DNA from: Acidimicrobiia bacterium
GTDB lineage: Bacteria > Actinomycetota > Acidimicrobiia > Acidimicrobiales > CATQHL01
Assembly: GCA_009835395.1 (NCBI GenBank)
Contig: VXXM01000024.1
Coordinates: 1-64,000 of the forward strand
Direction of reading: 5' to 3'
Length of the DNA: 64,000 nt
A program made the translations under genes and the position numbers. A model generated the notes under the pieces. That model was not told the origin of the DNA, searched no databases, and was given only the letters and a program-made list of their open reading frames with translations. The first letter of the stretch is position 1. Every line of letters starts with the position of its first letter. This document shows, one piece after another, positions 52,070-62,600 of this stretch.

Positions 52070-52981
52070 GTGGCAAACGTTCAAGCCCACGCCGAGGCCG
52101 TGTGGGAGCTGGTGGACCAGGACGCCGAAGTGGAACAGGTCGCCACCGGTTTCACCTTCACCGAAGGCCCCATCTGGCATCCCACCGAGAATCATCTCCT
52201 CTTCAGTGACATGCCCGGCGATGTGCGGCGCAAGTACACCCCCGACGGCACCGTCGTCGAGGTCATGCGACCGTCCAACAAGTGCAACGGCATGACCTAC
52301 GACGCCGACCTGAACCTGATCGTGTGCGAGCACGTCACCTCGAGCCTCATCCGCGAGAACACCGACGGATCCAGGGAGGTCGTGGCCTCCCACTTCGAGG
52401 GCAAGGAGCTGAACAGCCCCAACGACGTCGTCGTCGGCTCCGACGGCTCCATCTACTTCTCCGACCCCTGGTTCGGGCGCATGCCCGTCTTCGGCCTCGA
52501 GCGCGAGCGGGATCTGGGCTGGCAGGGGGTGTTCAGGGTTCCGCCCGGCGGCGGCATCGAGTTGGTCGTCGACCGCGACGCCTACGACCAGCCCAACGGC
52601 CTGTGCTTCTCGCCCGACGAGTCGCTCATGTACATCAACGACACCATGCGGGGACTCATCGACGTCTACGACGTGAACCCCGACGGGAGCCTCAGCAACC
52701 GCCGGCTGTTCTTCGACGGTATCGGCACCGGTGTGATCGAGGACGGCATCCCCGACGGCATGAAGTGCGACGAGTCGGGCAACATCTGGGTCACCGGCCC
52801 GGGCGGGGTGTGGATCATCAGCGCCGGCGGCGAACGGCTGGGCACGGTGCCGGTGCCCGAGAACGTCGGCAACCTCACCTGGGGCGGCGCCGACTGGCAC
52901 ACCCTGTTCATGCCGTCGTGCACCTCGCTGTACACGCTCCGCACGCGGGTGGGCCCGCATCGCGAGCCGTACATGGGCTGA
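52070..52981 (+). CDS. SMP-30/gluconolactonase family protein
   Basis: 303 aa from GTG 52070 with GGGGGAAGAG before it; the open frame upstream is not homologous to the family. Six-bladed propeller with TFTEGPIWHPTENHLLFSDMP (metal Glu), KELNSPNDVVVGSDGSIYFSDP, YDQPNGLCFSPDESLMYINDT and IPDGMKCDESGNIWVTGPGG supplying the metal Asn/Asp residues. This is the gluconolactonase branch. It begins the plus-strand run with the isochorismatase-like and transporter genes. Sugar lactones or other cyclic esters are likely substrates. Confidence 0.86.
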   Translation: MANVQAHAEAVWELVDQDAEVEQVATGFTFTEGPIWHPTENHLLFSDMPGDVRRKYTPDGTVVEVMRPSNKCNGMTYDADLNLIVCEHVTSSLIRENTDGSREVVASHFEGKELNSPNDVVVGSDGSIYFSDPWFGRMPVFGLERERDLGWQGVFRVPPGGGIELVVDRDAYDQPNGLCFSPDESLMYINDTMRGLIDVYDVNPDGSLSNRRLFFDGIGTGVIEDGIPDGMKCDESGNIWVTGPGGVWIISAGGERLGTVPVPENVGNLTWGGADWHTLFMPSCTSLYTLRTRVGPHREPYMG

Positions 52982-53041
52982 GCGAGCCCGGCGGCAGCGA
53001 CAACCCAACGAGATCCGACAACCGACCGAGAGGGGAACCCG

Positions 53042-53656
53042 ATGAGCGACCTGTCACTGGATGCGAGCCGCTGCGCCCTGATCATCCAGGACCTCCAGAA
53101 CGACGTCATCACCGAGGGCGGGGCGTTCGGCGAGTCCGGCTCGCCGGGGCACGCCATCGAGCAGGACGTCGTGGCCAACGTGGCCCGCCTCGCCGATGTG
53201 TGCCGCGGTCTCGGTGTACCCGTCATCCACGTGTGGTACATCGTCGAGCCGGGCGCTCCGGGCCTGAAGCTCAACGCCCCGCTGTTCCAGGGGGTGAAGG
53301 ACACCGACGGCCTGGAGCGCGGCTCTTGGGGGGCGGCCGCCGTCGACGGGCTGGAGGCCCAGGACGGCGACTTCATCGTCGAGAAGATGCGCATGAGTGC
53401 CTGGCAGGGCACCAAGCTGGAGAGCCTGCTCGCCGGCACCGGCCGCGACACCGTCATCGTGACGGGCGCTTGGACGAACATGTCCGTCGAGCACACCGCC
53501 CGCACCGGCGCTGACAAGGGCTACTACATGGTCGTGCCCGAGAACGGCTGCTCGACCATGAGCGCGGACTGGCACAACGCCTCCATCAACTACGCTCTCC
53601 AGAACGTCTCGACGGTGACCGACGTGGACTCGGTCATCGCGGCCCTGGGGGGATGA
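53042..53656 (+). CDS. Isochorismatase-fold protein lacking the catalytic Cys
   Basis: 204 aa. The fold is clear: D17 in ALIIQDLQNDV, K115 in IVEKMRMSAW, and a TGAWTNMSVEHTART motif at 141-155. In cysteine hydrolases of this family the last motif reads T-N-x-C-V; here Ser148 (TCC at 53483-53485) takes the place of Cys. Asp and Lys are retained. It could be a Ser-using or phenazine/isochorismate-type enzyme that needs no nucleophile, or an inactive binding protein. Lies 60 bp after the SMP-30 gene and 52 bp before the transporter genes. Confidence 0.82.
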   Translation: MSDLSLDASRCALIIQDLQNDVITEGGAFGESGSPGHAIEQDVVANVARLADVCRGLGVPVIHVWYIVEPGAPGLKLNAPLFQGVKDTDGLERGSWGAAAVDGLEAQDGDFIVEKMRMSAWQGTKLESLLAGTGRDTVIVTGAWTNMSVEHTARTGADKGYYMVVPENGCSTMSADWHNASINYALQNVSTVTDVDSVIAALGG

Positions 53657-53708
53657 CCGGGCTGCGGCACCGAGTGGGGAGGGGCCAGCAGATGGGAGTT
53701 CACAGGCT

Positions 53709-54794
53709 GTGACCACCGTCATGACGGGCGCCGTGAACGTCCTCCTGGGGCGCCGCGGGCGACACGTGCCCTGGCAGCGCGCTGCCACGCGGCTGTTGAT
53801 CACGGCGGCCATCGTCTTCGTCCTGGTGTGGATCATCTTCCTGGCCGGCAACACCTCCAACGGCCCCGCCGTCAGCGCGCCGAGCGATTTCCTGAAGAGC
53901 ATCCTCAATGCGCTGACGATCAGCGGTCTCTACTTCATCGTCGCCTCGGGATTCACGCTCGTCTTCGGGCTCATGCGCACGGTGCAGATGGCCCACGGGT
54001 CGCTGTTCCTGCTGGCCGGCTACTTCGCACTCGAGTACCAACTCGACTTCGTCGGCGTGACCGCGACGCCCGACCGGAACCAGGTGGCCTGGGCCGATTG
54101 GTGGTTGCCCCTGGTCATCGGGGTGGTCGTCGTCAGCGGTCTGGGGCTGTTCATCCAGCAGGTCTTCCTGCGCTGGAACCAGGGGCAGGACCTGCGCCAG
54201 GCGCTGATCACCATCGCTATCTCCATCGTGCTGGGCGACCAGATGATCCAGCACTTCGGCGGGGTCGCCGAGCCCATCACCTTCACGCACGAGATCCATG
54301 GCTACGTGGAATTCATCGGGATCCGCTACGGCATCCACCAGTTCTTCGTCATCGGCATGGCACTCGGCGTGGGCGGCTTCCTATGGCTGCTGTTGAAGAA
54401 GACCCGCACCGGGATGGTCATCCGCGCCGGGGTCGATGACACGCCCATGGTGCAGGCCCTGGGCATCAACGTGCAGAAGGTGTTCGCGGTCGCGTTCGTG
54501 CTCGGCTCGGCACTGGCGGGCCTGGGCGGCGTTATCGCGGGCTCCTCGGTCACGAGCCTCTCCCCCGGGGTGGATGGCCAGTGGCTGCTGCATTCGCTGG
54601 TGGTCGTGATCATCGGCGGCATGGGATCGCTGGGCGGCGCCGCGGCGGGCTCGCTGCTCTACGGCGTCGTCACCGCGTTCGCGCCCGCCTACCTGCCGAC
54701 CGACTACGCCTACTACTCGATCATCGCCACGTTCGTCATCCTGGCGTTGGTGCTTGCGATGCGTCCCTACGGGCTGTTCGGGCGGCCCGCATGA
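53709..54794 (+). CDS. Branched-chain-type ABC permease (LivH family)
   Basis: 361 aa from GTG 53709 (ATG 53721 possible). An extended N terminus with an extra hydrophobic segment (about residues 25-45) precedes the typical LivH helices: GLYFIVASGFTLVFGLMRTVQMAHGSLFLLAGY, TRTGMVIRAGVDDTPMVQALGINVQKVFAVAFVLGSALAGLGGVIAG. Channel subunit of a HAAT importer for amino acids, urea or aromatic/heterocyclic acids. Stop overlaps the LivM start (ATGA). Confidence 0.87.
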   Translation: MTTVMTGAVNVLLGRRGRHVPWQRAATRLLITAAIVFVLVWIIFLAGNTSNGPAVSAPSDFLKSILNALTISGLYFIVASGFTLVFGLMRTVQMAHGSLFLLAGYFALEYQLDFVGVTATPDRNQVAWADWWLPLVIGVVVVSGLGLFIQQVFLRWNQGQDLRQALITIAISIVLGDQMIQHFGGVAEPITFTHEIHGYVEFIGIRYGIHQFFVIGMALGVGGFLWLLLKKTRTGMVIRAGVDDTPMVQALGINVQKVFAVAFVLGSALAGLGGVIAGSSVTSLSPGVDGQWLLHSLVVVIIGGMGSLGGAAAGSLLYGVVTAFAPAYLPTDYAYYSIIATFVILALVLAMRPYGLFGRPA

Positions 54795-56065
54795 TTCTCA
54801 CCCGCCTACGAGGGGACCCCGGCGAGACCCCCGGGGGTGTCGGCTCCGGCGACTACGCCCGGAACACCCGCAAGCTCGCCGCGGCTCTCTTCGTGGCCCT
54901 GGTCCTGGTCGGTGTATTCCAGGCGATCACGCCGGGCGTCTTCCGCCACTACTTCGTGGACGTCGTCATGACGCGGTCGCTGTTGTTCGGCGTCGCCGCC
55001 GCCAGCATCGTGTTCCTCTCGGCATTCGGCGGGATGATCTCCCTGGCCCAGACGCTCATGTACGGCGTGTGTGCCTTCACCGTCGGCAACGCCGTGACCA
55101 CCGGTGGCAGCAAGGGCCTCAACCTGGGTTGGAATCCCTGGGTCGGAGTCGCGCTCGGCATCGGCGTGACGACGGCGCTGGGATTCGTGATGGGACTCAT
55201 CGCCAGCCGGTCCAGCGGGCTGTACTACCTCATGATCACCCTCGCCTACGGCGTCATAGGGTTCTATTTCTTCGGCCAGGTGACGGTGCTTTCGGGCTTC
55301 GGCGGGGTGAACCAGGTGCGCGCCCCCGCCTTCATCGGCGAACCGACCGATGCCACGAATCCCGAGCGTCTGTTCTTCACCGTCCTGGTCGTCTCCGTGG
55401 TGGTCTATCTGCTGTTGCGGTACGTCTCGCGCACGCCGTTCGGCCTGGCCCTGCAGGGGGTGCGCGACGACCCCGTGCGCATGAACTCCCTGGGCTTCAA
55501 CGTGGCCATGCACCGCACCTGGGCCTTCACGCTGGCCGCCTTCATAGCGTCCCTGGGTGGCGTTCTCTACGTCTGGGAGCAGCGGGCGATCTCGCCCACG
55601 ACGATCAGCCTCGTCGGCATCCTGAACCTGCTCATCATGGCGATCATCGGCGGGGTGCTCGTCCTGGAGGGGGCCTGGCTGGGAGCCTTCATCTACATCG
55701 CGCTGGAGAACTACGTCCGCAACGTGGTGTTCCTGAACAACTGGATCGAGGAGGCGCGCTTCCGCACGCTGGCCGGAGCGATCGTGCTGGTGCTGGTCCT
55801 GGCGTGCCCCGACGGCGTGGTCGGGCTGCGCAAGGTGCGCGGCGCCGTGACGCTGTCGCTGATCGGAGCTGCCGTCTGGGGGACCGTGGGAGGCCTGCAG
55901 GAGGGGGACCGCGGTGCCATCGCGGGTGTCATCGTGGGCGCGGTGGCGGGCATCGGCGCGGCAGGTCTCGTGGGTTGGCTGGCGGGCCATCGCGACACGG
56001 CCCGCGGCGTCTGGTCGAGGCTGCTGGCCACGGGGCGGCCCGGCCAGGTTCCCGCCCGGAACTAG
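54791..56065 (+). CDS. Branched-chain-type ABC permease (LivM family)
   Basis: 424 aa from ATG 54791. LivM helices with SAFGGMISLAQTLMYGVCAFTVGNAV, YYLMITLAYGVIGFYFFGQVTVLSGFGGVN and TPFGLALQGVRDDPVRMNSLGFNVAMHRTWAFTLAAFIASLGGVLY. The C-terminal 70 residues add further hydrophobic stretches and a basic tail not usual in LivM. Second channel subunit of the importer. Confidence 0.87.
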   Translation: MILTRLRGDPGETPGGVGSGDYARNTRKLAAALFVALVLVGVFQAITPGVFRHYFVDVVMTRSLLFGVAAASIVFLSAFGGMISLAQTLMYGVCAFTVGNAVTTGGSKGLNLGWNPWVGVALGIGVTTALGFVMGLIASRSSGLYYLMITLAYGVIGFYFFGQVTVLSGFGGVNQVRAPAFIGEPTDATNPERLFFTVLVVSVVVYLLLRYVSRTPFGLALQGVRDDPVRMNSLGFNVAMHRTWAFTLAAFIASLGGVLYVWEQRAISPTTISLVGILNLLIMAIIGGVLVLEGAWLGAFIYIALENYVRNVVFLNNWIEEARFRTLAGAIVLVLVLACPDGVVGLRKVRGAVTLSLIGAAVWGTVGGLQEGDRGAIAGVIVGAVAGIGAAGLVGWLAGHRDTARGVWSRLLATGRPGQVPARN

Positions 56066-56291
56066 AGGGTGGGGCGGCAACGCGGCGCAGAGTCACACGA
56101 ACAATCGCAACCTGACCGGAGAGGGAGGGGAGAAGACGAAGGTACGAAACAGGCAACAAGCACCAACACCGCCGGAATACGGCGACGGACGCAGGGCGGG
56201 TCCACCGACCTGTAAGCGCAATCGGGTGTGACACAACGAGCACGCTTGAGGAACCACACAAGACAGCACTGGAAACCACAAGGAGGAGATA

Positions 56292-58073
56292 GTGCGAACC
56301 GTACGAAAGAACTCAACCTGGCTCAGGTTGTCGGTTGCGGCCATGGCATTGGCCCTGCTGGCAGCAGCCTGCGCCAGTGACACCGGCGCGGAGGACGCCG
56401 ACGCGGCACTCTCCGCGGCGCAGTCCGCCCGGGGCGAGGCCTCGACGGCGCTCGCCGACGCGGCTGCTGCGGCGGCCGCGGCGGACGCCGCGCTGGCTGC
56501 GGCCGAGGCCGCACAGGCTGCGGCGGACCTGGCGCAGGCCACCGCCGAGGGCAACGAGGCCGCTGTGGCCGCCGCCGAGCAGGCTCTGGCCGAGGCGCAG
56601 AGTGCCGCTGAGGATGCGCGCTCGCAGGCCGCCGCGGCCGAGCAGGAAGCAGCGCAGGCCCGCGAGGCTGCAGCGGCTGCCGAGGCGCAGGCTGCCGAGG
56701 CTGCGGCCGCGCCGCCACCGGAGCCGCCACCGCCGCCGCCACCGGCGGCCGCCGAGCCGACGACGTCCATCAAGCTGGCCATCCTGTCGGACTGCGAGGG
56801 TGCCTTCGGGGCCTTCCACGACAGGGACATCGCCGGCGTCGTGACGGCGTTCGCCGAGCATGCGGGCGCCACGGTCAACGACCGCACCGCTCCGCAGGCG
56901 GGCTTCAGCAACGCCTCCATCAACGGCGTGGCCATTGAGCTGGTCGGCATCGGCTGTGCGGACGACACCGCCGAGGCGGCCCTGCGTGAGACCCGCCGTC
57001 TCATGGAGGACATCGGCGCCGAGATCATGATCGGGCCGCTGTCCGGTGATGAGAGCATCGCCGTGGCCAACTACGCCAAGGACCACCCCCACCAGACGTT
57101 CGTGAACGGTACGTCGGGTGCGCAGGACTCCACCATGGCGGTCCGTGCGCCCAACTTCTTCCGCTTCAACGGTGACGGGGCGCAGTGGAACGCCGGACTC
57201 GGCGACATCGCCCACAACGTCCTGGGGTGGGAGACCGCAGCGGTCATCGGTGACGACTACAGCTTCGCCTGGACCTCCACGGCGGGCTTCATCGCCGAGT
57301 TCTGCGCCGCCGGCGGCGACGTGATCAGCCGGGTGTACCCGCCGCTGAACACCACCGACTACTCCGGTTTCGTCGAGCAGTTGCCCGGCGTCGACGAGGT
57401 CGACGGCTACTTCTGGGCCGTGGGTGGCGCTGGTCTGGTACCGGCGCTGAATGCCTTCGAGGACGCCAAGGGCGAGATCGTCGGCCAGCAGCACATGGGC
57501 AACCTCTTCTGGGGTATCCCCGACGTGTTCCGGGCCATCGGTCCGCGCGTCGAGGGTTCCTACTCCGGCGGCTTCGGTAACGCCCCCGACCTGCAGACCG
57601 ACAAGGCAGCGGAGTTCCGCGCGATCATCAACAGTCACTTCGACGAGATCCCGTTCGGTGGTGCGCCGGCTCCGGCCGACGCGGCGTACTTCGACGCCTT
57701 CTTCATGAACTACTACAACAACGCCTGGGGCCTGATCGAGGGCCTGAAGGCGATCGGGGCCGACCTCTCCGGTGGCCACGAGCCGTTGTGGGAGGCCATC
57801 AGCAACGTGACGCTCGACGCCGCGTTCGGCGAGATCAGCCTGGACTCCAACCGGACGGCCATCCAGGACCAGTACGTCGGTCGCATCTACATCGATGACG
57901 CCGGCGAGATGCAGTCCAGCACGGTGGCGTTCGTCCCGCAGGTCGACCAGACCTTCGGCGGCACGTTCACGGGTGATCCTCCGCCCAGCAGGGACTTCCC
58001 GCCCTGTGAGGTGCGCGATCTGCCGTGGATCGGCAACGCCACCCCGGTCGTCGACGGCGTGTTGCAGAACTAG
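56292..58073 (+). CDS. HAAT-type substrate-binding lipoprotein with Ala-rich stalk
   Basis: 593 aa from GTG 56292, with AAGGAGGAG 4-5 bp upstream. Lipoprotein signal with lipobox LAAAC, then about 110 residues (30-140) of Ala/Glu/Gln helical repeats (AAAEAAQAAADLA type) predicted to be a long helix or coiled coil, then a PPPEPPPPPPPAAAEPTT hinge, then a type-1 periplasmic-binding domain (LAILSDCEGAFGAFHDRDI...IGPLSGDESIAVANYAKDHP...NTTDYSGFVEQL). The usual LivJ/K protein is under 420 aa. The stalk probably spans the cell wall. It lies between livM and livG, 226 bp after livM, so it may have its own promoter. Confidence 0.87.
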   Translation: MRTVRKNSTWLRLSVAAMALALLAAACASDTGAEDADAALSAAQSARGEASTALADAAAAAAAADAALAAAEAAQAAADLAQATAEGNEAAVAAAEQALAEAQSAAEDARSQAAAAEQEAAQAREAAAAAEAQAAEAAAAPPPEPPPPPPPAAAEPTTSIKLAILSDCEGAFGAFHDRDIAGVVTAFAEHAGATVNDRTAPQAGFSNASINGVAIELVGIGCADDTAEAALRETRRLMEDIGAEIMIGPLSGDESIAVANYAKDHPHQTFVNGTSGAQDSTMAVRAPNFFRFNGDGAQWNAGLGDIAHNVLGWETAAVIGDDYSFAWTSTAGFIAEFCAAGGDVISRVYPPLNTTDYSGFVEQLPGVDEVDGYFWAVGGAGLVPALNAFEDAKGEIVGQQHMGNLFWGIPDVFRAIGPRVEGSYSGGFGNAPDLQTDKAAEFRAIINSHFDEIPFGGAPAPADAAYFDAFFMNYYNNAWGLIEGLKAIGADLSGGHEPLWEAISNVTLDAAFGEISLDSNRTAIQDQYVGRIYIDDAGEMQSSTVAFVPQVDQTFGGTFTGDPPPSRDFPPCEVRDLPWIGNATPVVDGVLQN

Positions 58074-58114
58074 CCGACGGCGACTGACCACGAGGTAGAG
58101 GGACGCCACCGATC

Positions 58115-58880
58115 ATGACGGCGACGGCAGCGGACGCGGCACCTGTGCTGCGGCTGCGGGGCCTCAGCATGTCCTTCGGTGGTGTCCACGCCCTGAGCGG
58201 CATCGACATCGATGTCGCTCAGGGCGAACGCCTCGTCATCCTGGGGCCCAACGGGGCCGGCAAGACGACGCTGTTCAACGTCGTGGCCGGCGACCTGAGG
58301 CCAACGGCCGGCACCGTCGAGATCGACGGTCTGAACGTGGAGGAGCTGCCGGCCCGGCGCCGGCCGCAACTCGGGATGTCCCGGACGTACCAGCGCTCGC
58401 GCCTTTTCGCCGGGCTGACGGTGGAGGAGAACCTCTATCTGGCGGTGCTCGGCAAGGAGGGCCGGCGTTTCCGCCTGCGCATGGGTCGCCGTGACGCCGC
58501 CTACCGCGACCGCGCCCGGCGCGCCGCGGCCAACGTCTGGCTGGACGGGCGCCTCGACACCCCCACAGCCGATCTGTCTCACGGCGAGCAGCGCCAGCTG
58601 GAGCTTGGGCTCGCCACGGTCACCGAGCCGCGCGTGCTGATGCTCGACGAGCCCGCCTCGGGGCTGTCGCGCGGCGAGCGGGAGCGGCTCACGGAATTGC
58701 TGCTGTCACTCGGGGGCGATGTGACGCTGCTGCTGATCGACCACGACATGGACGTTGCGCTGCGCGTGGCGGAGCGGGTGGTGGTGATGCACGACGGTGT
58801 CAAGATCACCGAGGGCACGCCCGATGAGATCCGCGCCGATCCCCGGGTGCACGACATCTACCTGGGCCGGGGGATCAGCC

Positions 58881-58888
<8 letters not shown>
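58115..58888 (+). CDS. Branched-chain-type ABC ATPase (LivG family)
   Basis: 257 aa. Walker A GPNGAGKTTLFN, Q-loop region RTYQRSRLFAGLTVEENLYLAV, signature LSHGEQRQLELGLA (the usual LSYG is LSHG), Walker B VLMLDEPASGLSRGE, H-loop LLIDHDMDVAL. Energises the importer together with the LivF-type ATPase, whose gene overlaps its end by 8 bp. Confidence 0.9.
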
Positions 58889-59609
<721 letters not shown>

Positions 59610-59641
59610 TTGCCCGGCGGGTATCTCTCCGGATCGGGGGC

Positions 59642-62600
59642 CTAGGCGCTGGTCCCTGCCGGAACCGCTTCGCAGAAGCTCTTCACCCGCTGGCTCAACT
59701 CCTCCCGGTAGGTCGCCACGCGGCTCATCTTGAGGTCCTCGTAGCCGCGGATCCGATCGACCAGATCGGCGATCCCGACAGCCTCGTCCCGGTTGATGGA
59801 GTCGAGTGATCCCAGCAGCGCCCGGATCGCCTCGCGGTACTCCGCGGGCAGCCGGCGCTCGCAGCGGCGCACCTTGGCGTAGCCGAAGACGTCCAGTGGC
59901 GTCCCCCGGAGCCTCTTGGCGCCGCGGAGCGCCACCAACAAGGGGCGGGCCCAGCGTCCGAGTTTCAGCTTGCGGGACACGCCCAGCGCCCGCAGGAACG
60001 GCGGGTGCAGGTGCCAGAGGAGGCGGGCGCCCGGACCGGCGATCGCCTCGGCGCGGGTCACGGCGTCCGGTTCGAGCAGCAGCCGGGCCACCTCGTACTC
60101 GTCCTTGTAGGCCATCAACTTGTGCAGGCTGCGGGCGACGGTCGCGGTGAGGTCCCAGAAGTCGAGGTCCTCCTCGGCGTCCGCCACCTCGGCGACGAAG
60201 CGAAGGAAGTCCTCGGCGTAGCCGGCCGACTGGTAGGCGGCCAGGTCGGCGGACAGCATCTCGAGCAGGTCGCCGAGGCCGGTCCGTGTGGCGAGCGGAT
60301 CCAGGAGCCTGCGGACCCCGGGGGCAAGGACGTCGTCGCTGTCGGGGGGCGCCGTGCCGGCGTCGTCAGGGGGTGGGGCGGCTCCGGCGGCGGCGGCGTT
60401 CGCGGCCGCCAATTCGACCCCGGCGGGATCGATCACCCATTGGCGGCCCCAGCGGAAGGCCTCACGGTTGCGTTCGGCGGCCACGCCGTTCAGGTCGATG
60501 GCGGACTCGAACGAAGCGGCGGTGATCGGCAGCGCCCCGCACTGGTAGGCCACACCGATCAGGAACACGTTGGCCGACGTGGTGTTGCCGAAGAGGCGCC
60601 GCGTGATGGCGCCGGCATCCACCCAGCGGTTCTCGCCTGCCCGCGAGGTGCCGTCGACGACTGACCGCAACTCCTCGGTACGGGGATAACCCTGTTCGGG
60701 GTGCACGACCATCTGGCCCGTGCTGGTGGGTGTGACCGAGGCCACCACCAGCGTGCGCTTCGCAGAGGCGCCCGACAGAGCCCCCGGAGCGGCGGCGGTG
60801 AGCAGGTCGAAGGCCAGGTAGAGGTCCACCATCCCCTCCGTGGCCTTGTTGGAGGCGATCGGCTCCTCCGCGCTGATGCGCACGTCGCTCAACACGGGGC
60901 CCGCTTTCTGCGACAGCCCGGTCTGGTCGAGTCCCTGCACGTGCCGCCCACTCAGCAGCGCCGCGGTTCCCAGAAGATGCGAGGCGGTGACGACGCCGGT
61001 GCCGCCGATGCCCGCCATCCGCACGGTCATGTTCGCCGGACCGGCCGAGGTCGGCTCGGCGATTTCGTCGGGCGCCACCGGGCGGACGCGCTCAGGCGTC
61101 GACGGCGAGGCCGCGGCCCGCTTGCGTGCGATGCGGCGCTGGCGGCCGGCACGGGCGGGGCGCACCGTGGCGAAGGAGGGACAGTCGCCGTCGATGCAGG
61201 AGTAGTCGAAGTTGCAGGTCGTCTGATCGATCTTGGTCTTGCGGCCGTACGGCGTGTCGACCGGCTGCACCGACAGGCAGTTGCTCACGTCGCCGCAGTC
61301 GCCGCAGCCCTCGCAGACCCGCTCGTTGATGAGCACTCGGGTCTTGGGTGTGGGCTGCTGGCCGCGGCGGCGCGCCCGGCGCAGCTCGGCGGCGCAGAAC
61401 TGGTCATGGATGAGCACCGTCACGCCCTCGACGGCCTGCAGGCGCTCCTGCGCCTCGATGAGGCGCTTGCGGTCCCAGACCTCCACGCCGGTCGGCAGCG
61501 TGACGCGCTTGTAGCGGCCGAGGTCCTCGGTGGTGATCAGCACCTGGCGCACACCCTGGGCGAGCAGGATCCTGGCCATCTCGGGGACACCCACCATTCC
61601 GGTGGGGTCCTGCCCGCCGGTCATGGCGACCGCGCCGTTGTACAGGAGCTTGAACGTGATGTTCACCCCGGCCGCCACGGCGAACTGGATGCCCAGCTGC
61701 CCGGAGTGGGCGTAGGTGCCGTCACCGAGGTTCTGGAACGAGTGCTCCCGCTCGGTGAACGGTGACATGCCCACCCAGGTGGCGCCCTCGGCGCCCATCG
61801 AGCAAACCGAACTCCACTCGCCGACTCGTTCGGGTTCCATGAGCGAGACCATGCCGTGGCAGCCGATTCCGACGCCCACCAGCGAGCCGTCGGGCACCCG
61901 GGTGCTGGAGTTGTGCGGGCAACCCGAGCAGAAATAGGGCGTCCGGCGGGCGCTGACGGGCAGCGACTGCCGGCGGCGCGGCACCGCCGCCGGCGGGCGG
62001 AGGCGGTCGCCGCTGAGGTGCGCGGAGAGCCGGGCATGCAGCGGGCCGGTCAGCGAGTCGGCGTCGAGGCCGGCGTGGCGGGCCAGCAGTGGCTCGCCCC
62101 GGTCGTCTCGCTTGCCCACCACGGCGGGCCGGTCGGCCAGCGGGTACAGGGCGTCCTTCACGAACAGCTCCAGGTGCGGATCCTTCTCCTCCAGCACGAT
62201 CACCTCGGAGAGCCCGGCGGCGAAGCTCCGCACGAAGGATTCCTCCAGCGGGTAGGGGAGCGAGAACTTCGCCAGGCGGATGCCGGCGCCGGCGATGTCG
62301 CCGATGCTGGGGAGGCCCAGCAGGCGCAGCGCCTCCAGCATCTCCTGATAGCAGTTCCCCGAGGCGACGATCCCTACCCGCGCCGGGCCGCCGGGGGTGG
62401 TGAGGCGGTTCAGACCGTTGCGGGCCCCGTAGCTGCGGGCCAGCTCCAGACGAACCTCGACGAGGTCCCGCTCGATGTCGTTGGTGTACGGGGGCATGAG
62501 GTTGCCGTCGGGCCGGTGGCGGTAGGGCTCGGGTGGGCCGTCGTGGCCGGGCAGGATCGGCAGGCGGTAGGGCGCGGCGGTTCCGCCGCCGTGGCCGTTG

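Noticed and set aside
56161-56190. CGCCG-gaata-CGGCG hairpin in the livM to binding-protein gap as a riboswitch or attenuator
   Set aside because: A 5-bp stem with no conserved surroundings; expected by chance in this composition.
56313-58109. 598-codon minus-strand frame opposite the stalked binding protein
   Set aside because: Arises from the repetitive Ala-rich coding strand; the plus strand has signal peptide, lipobox and ribosome site.
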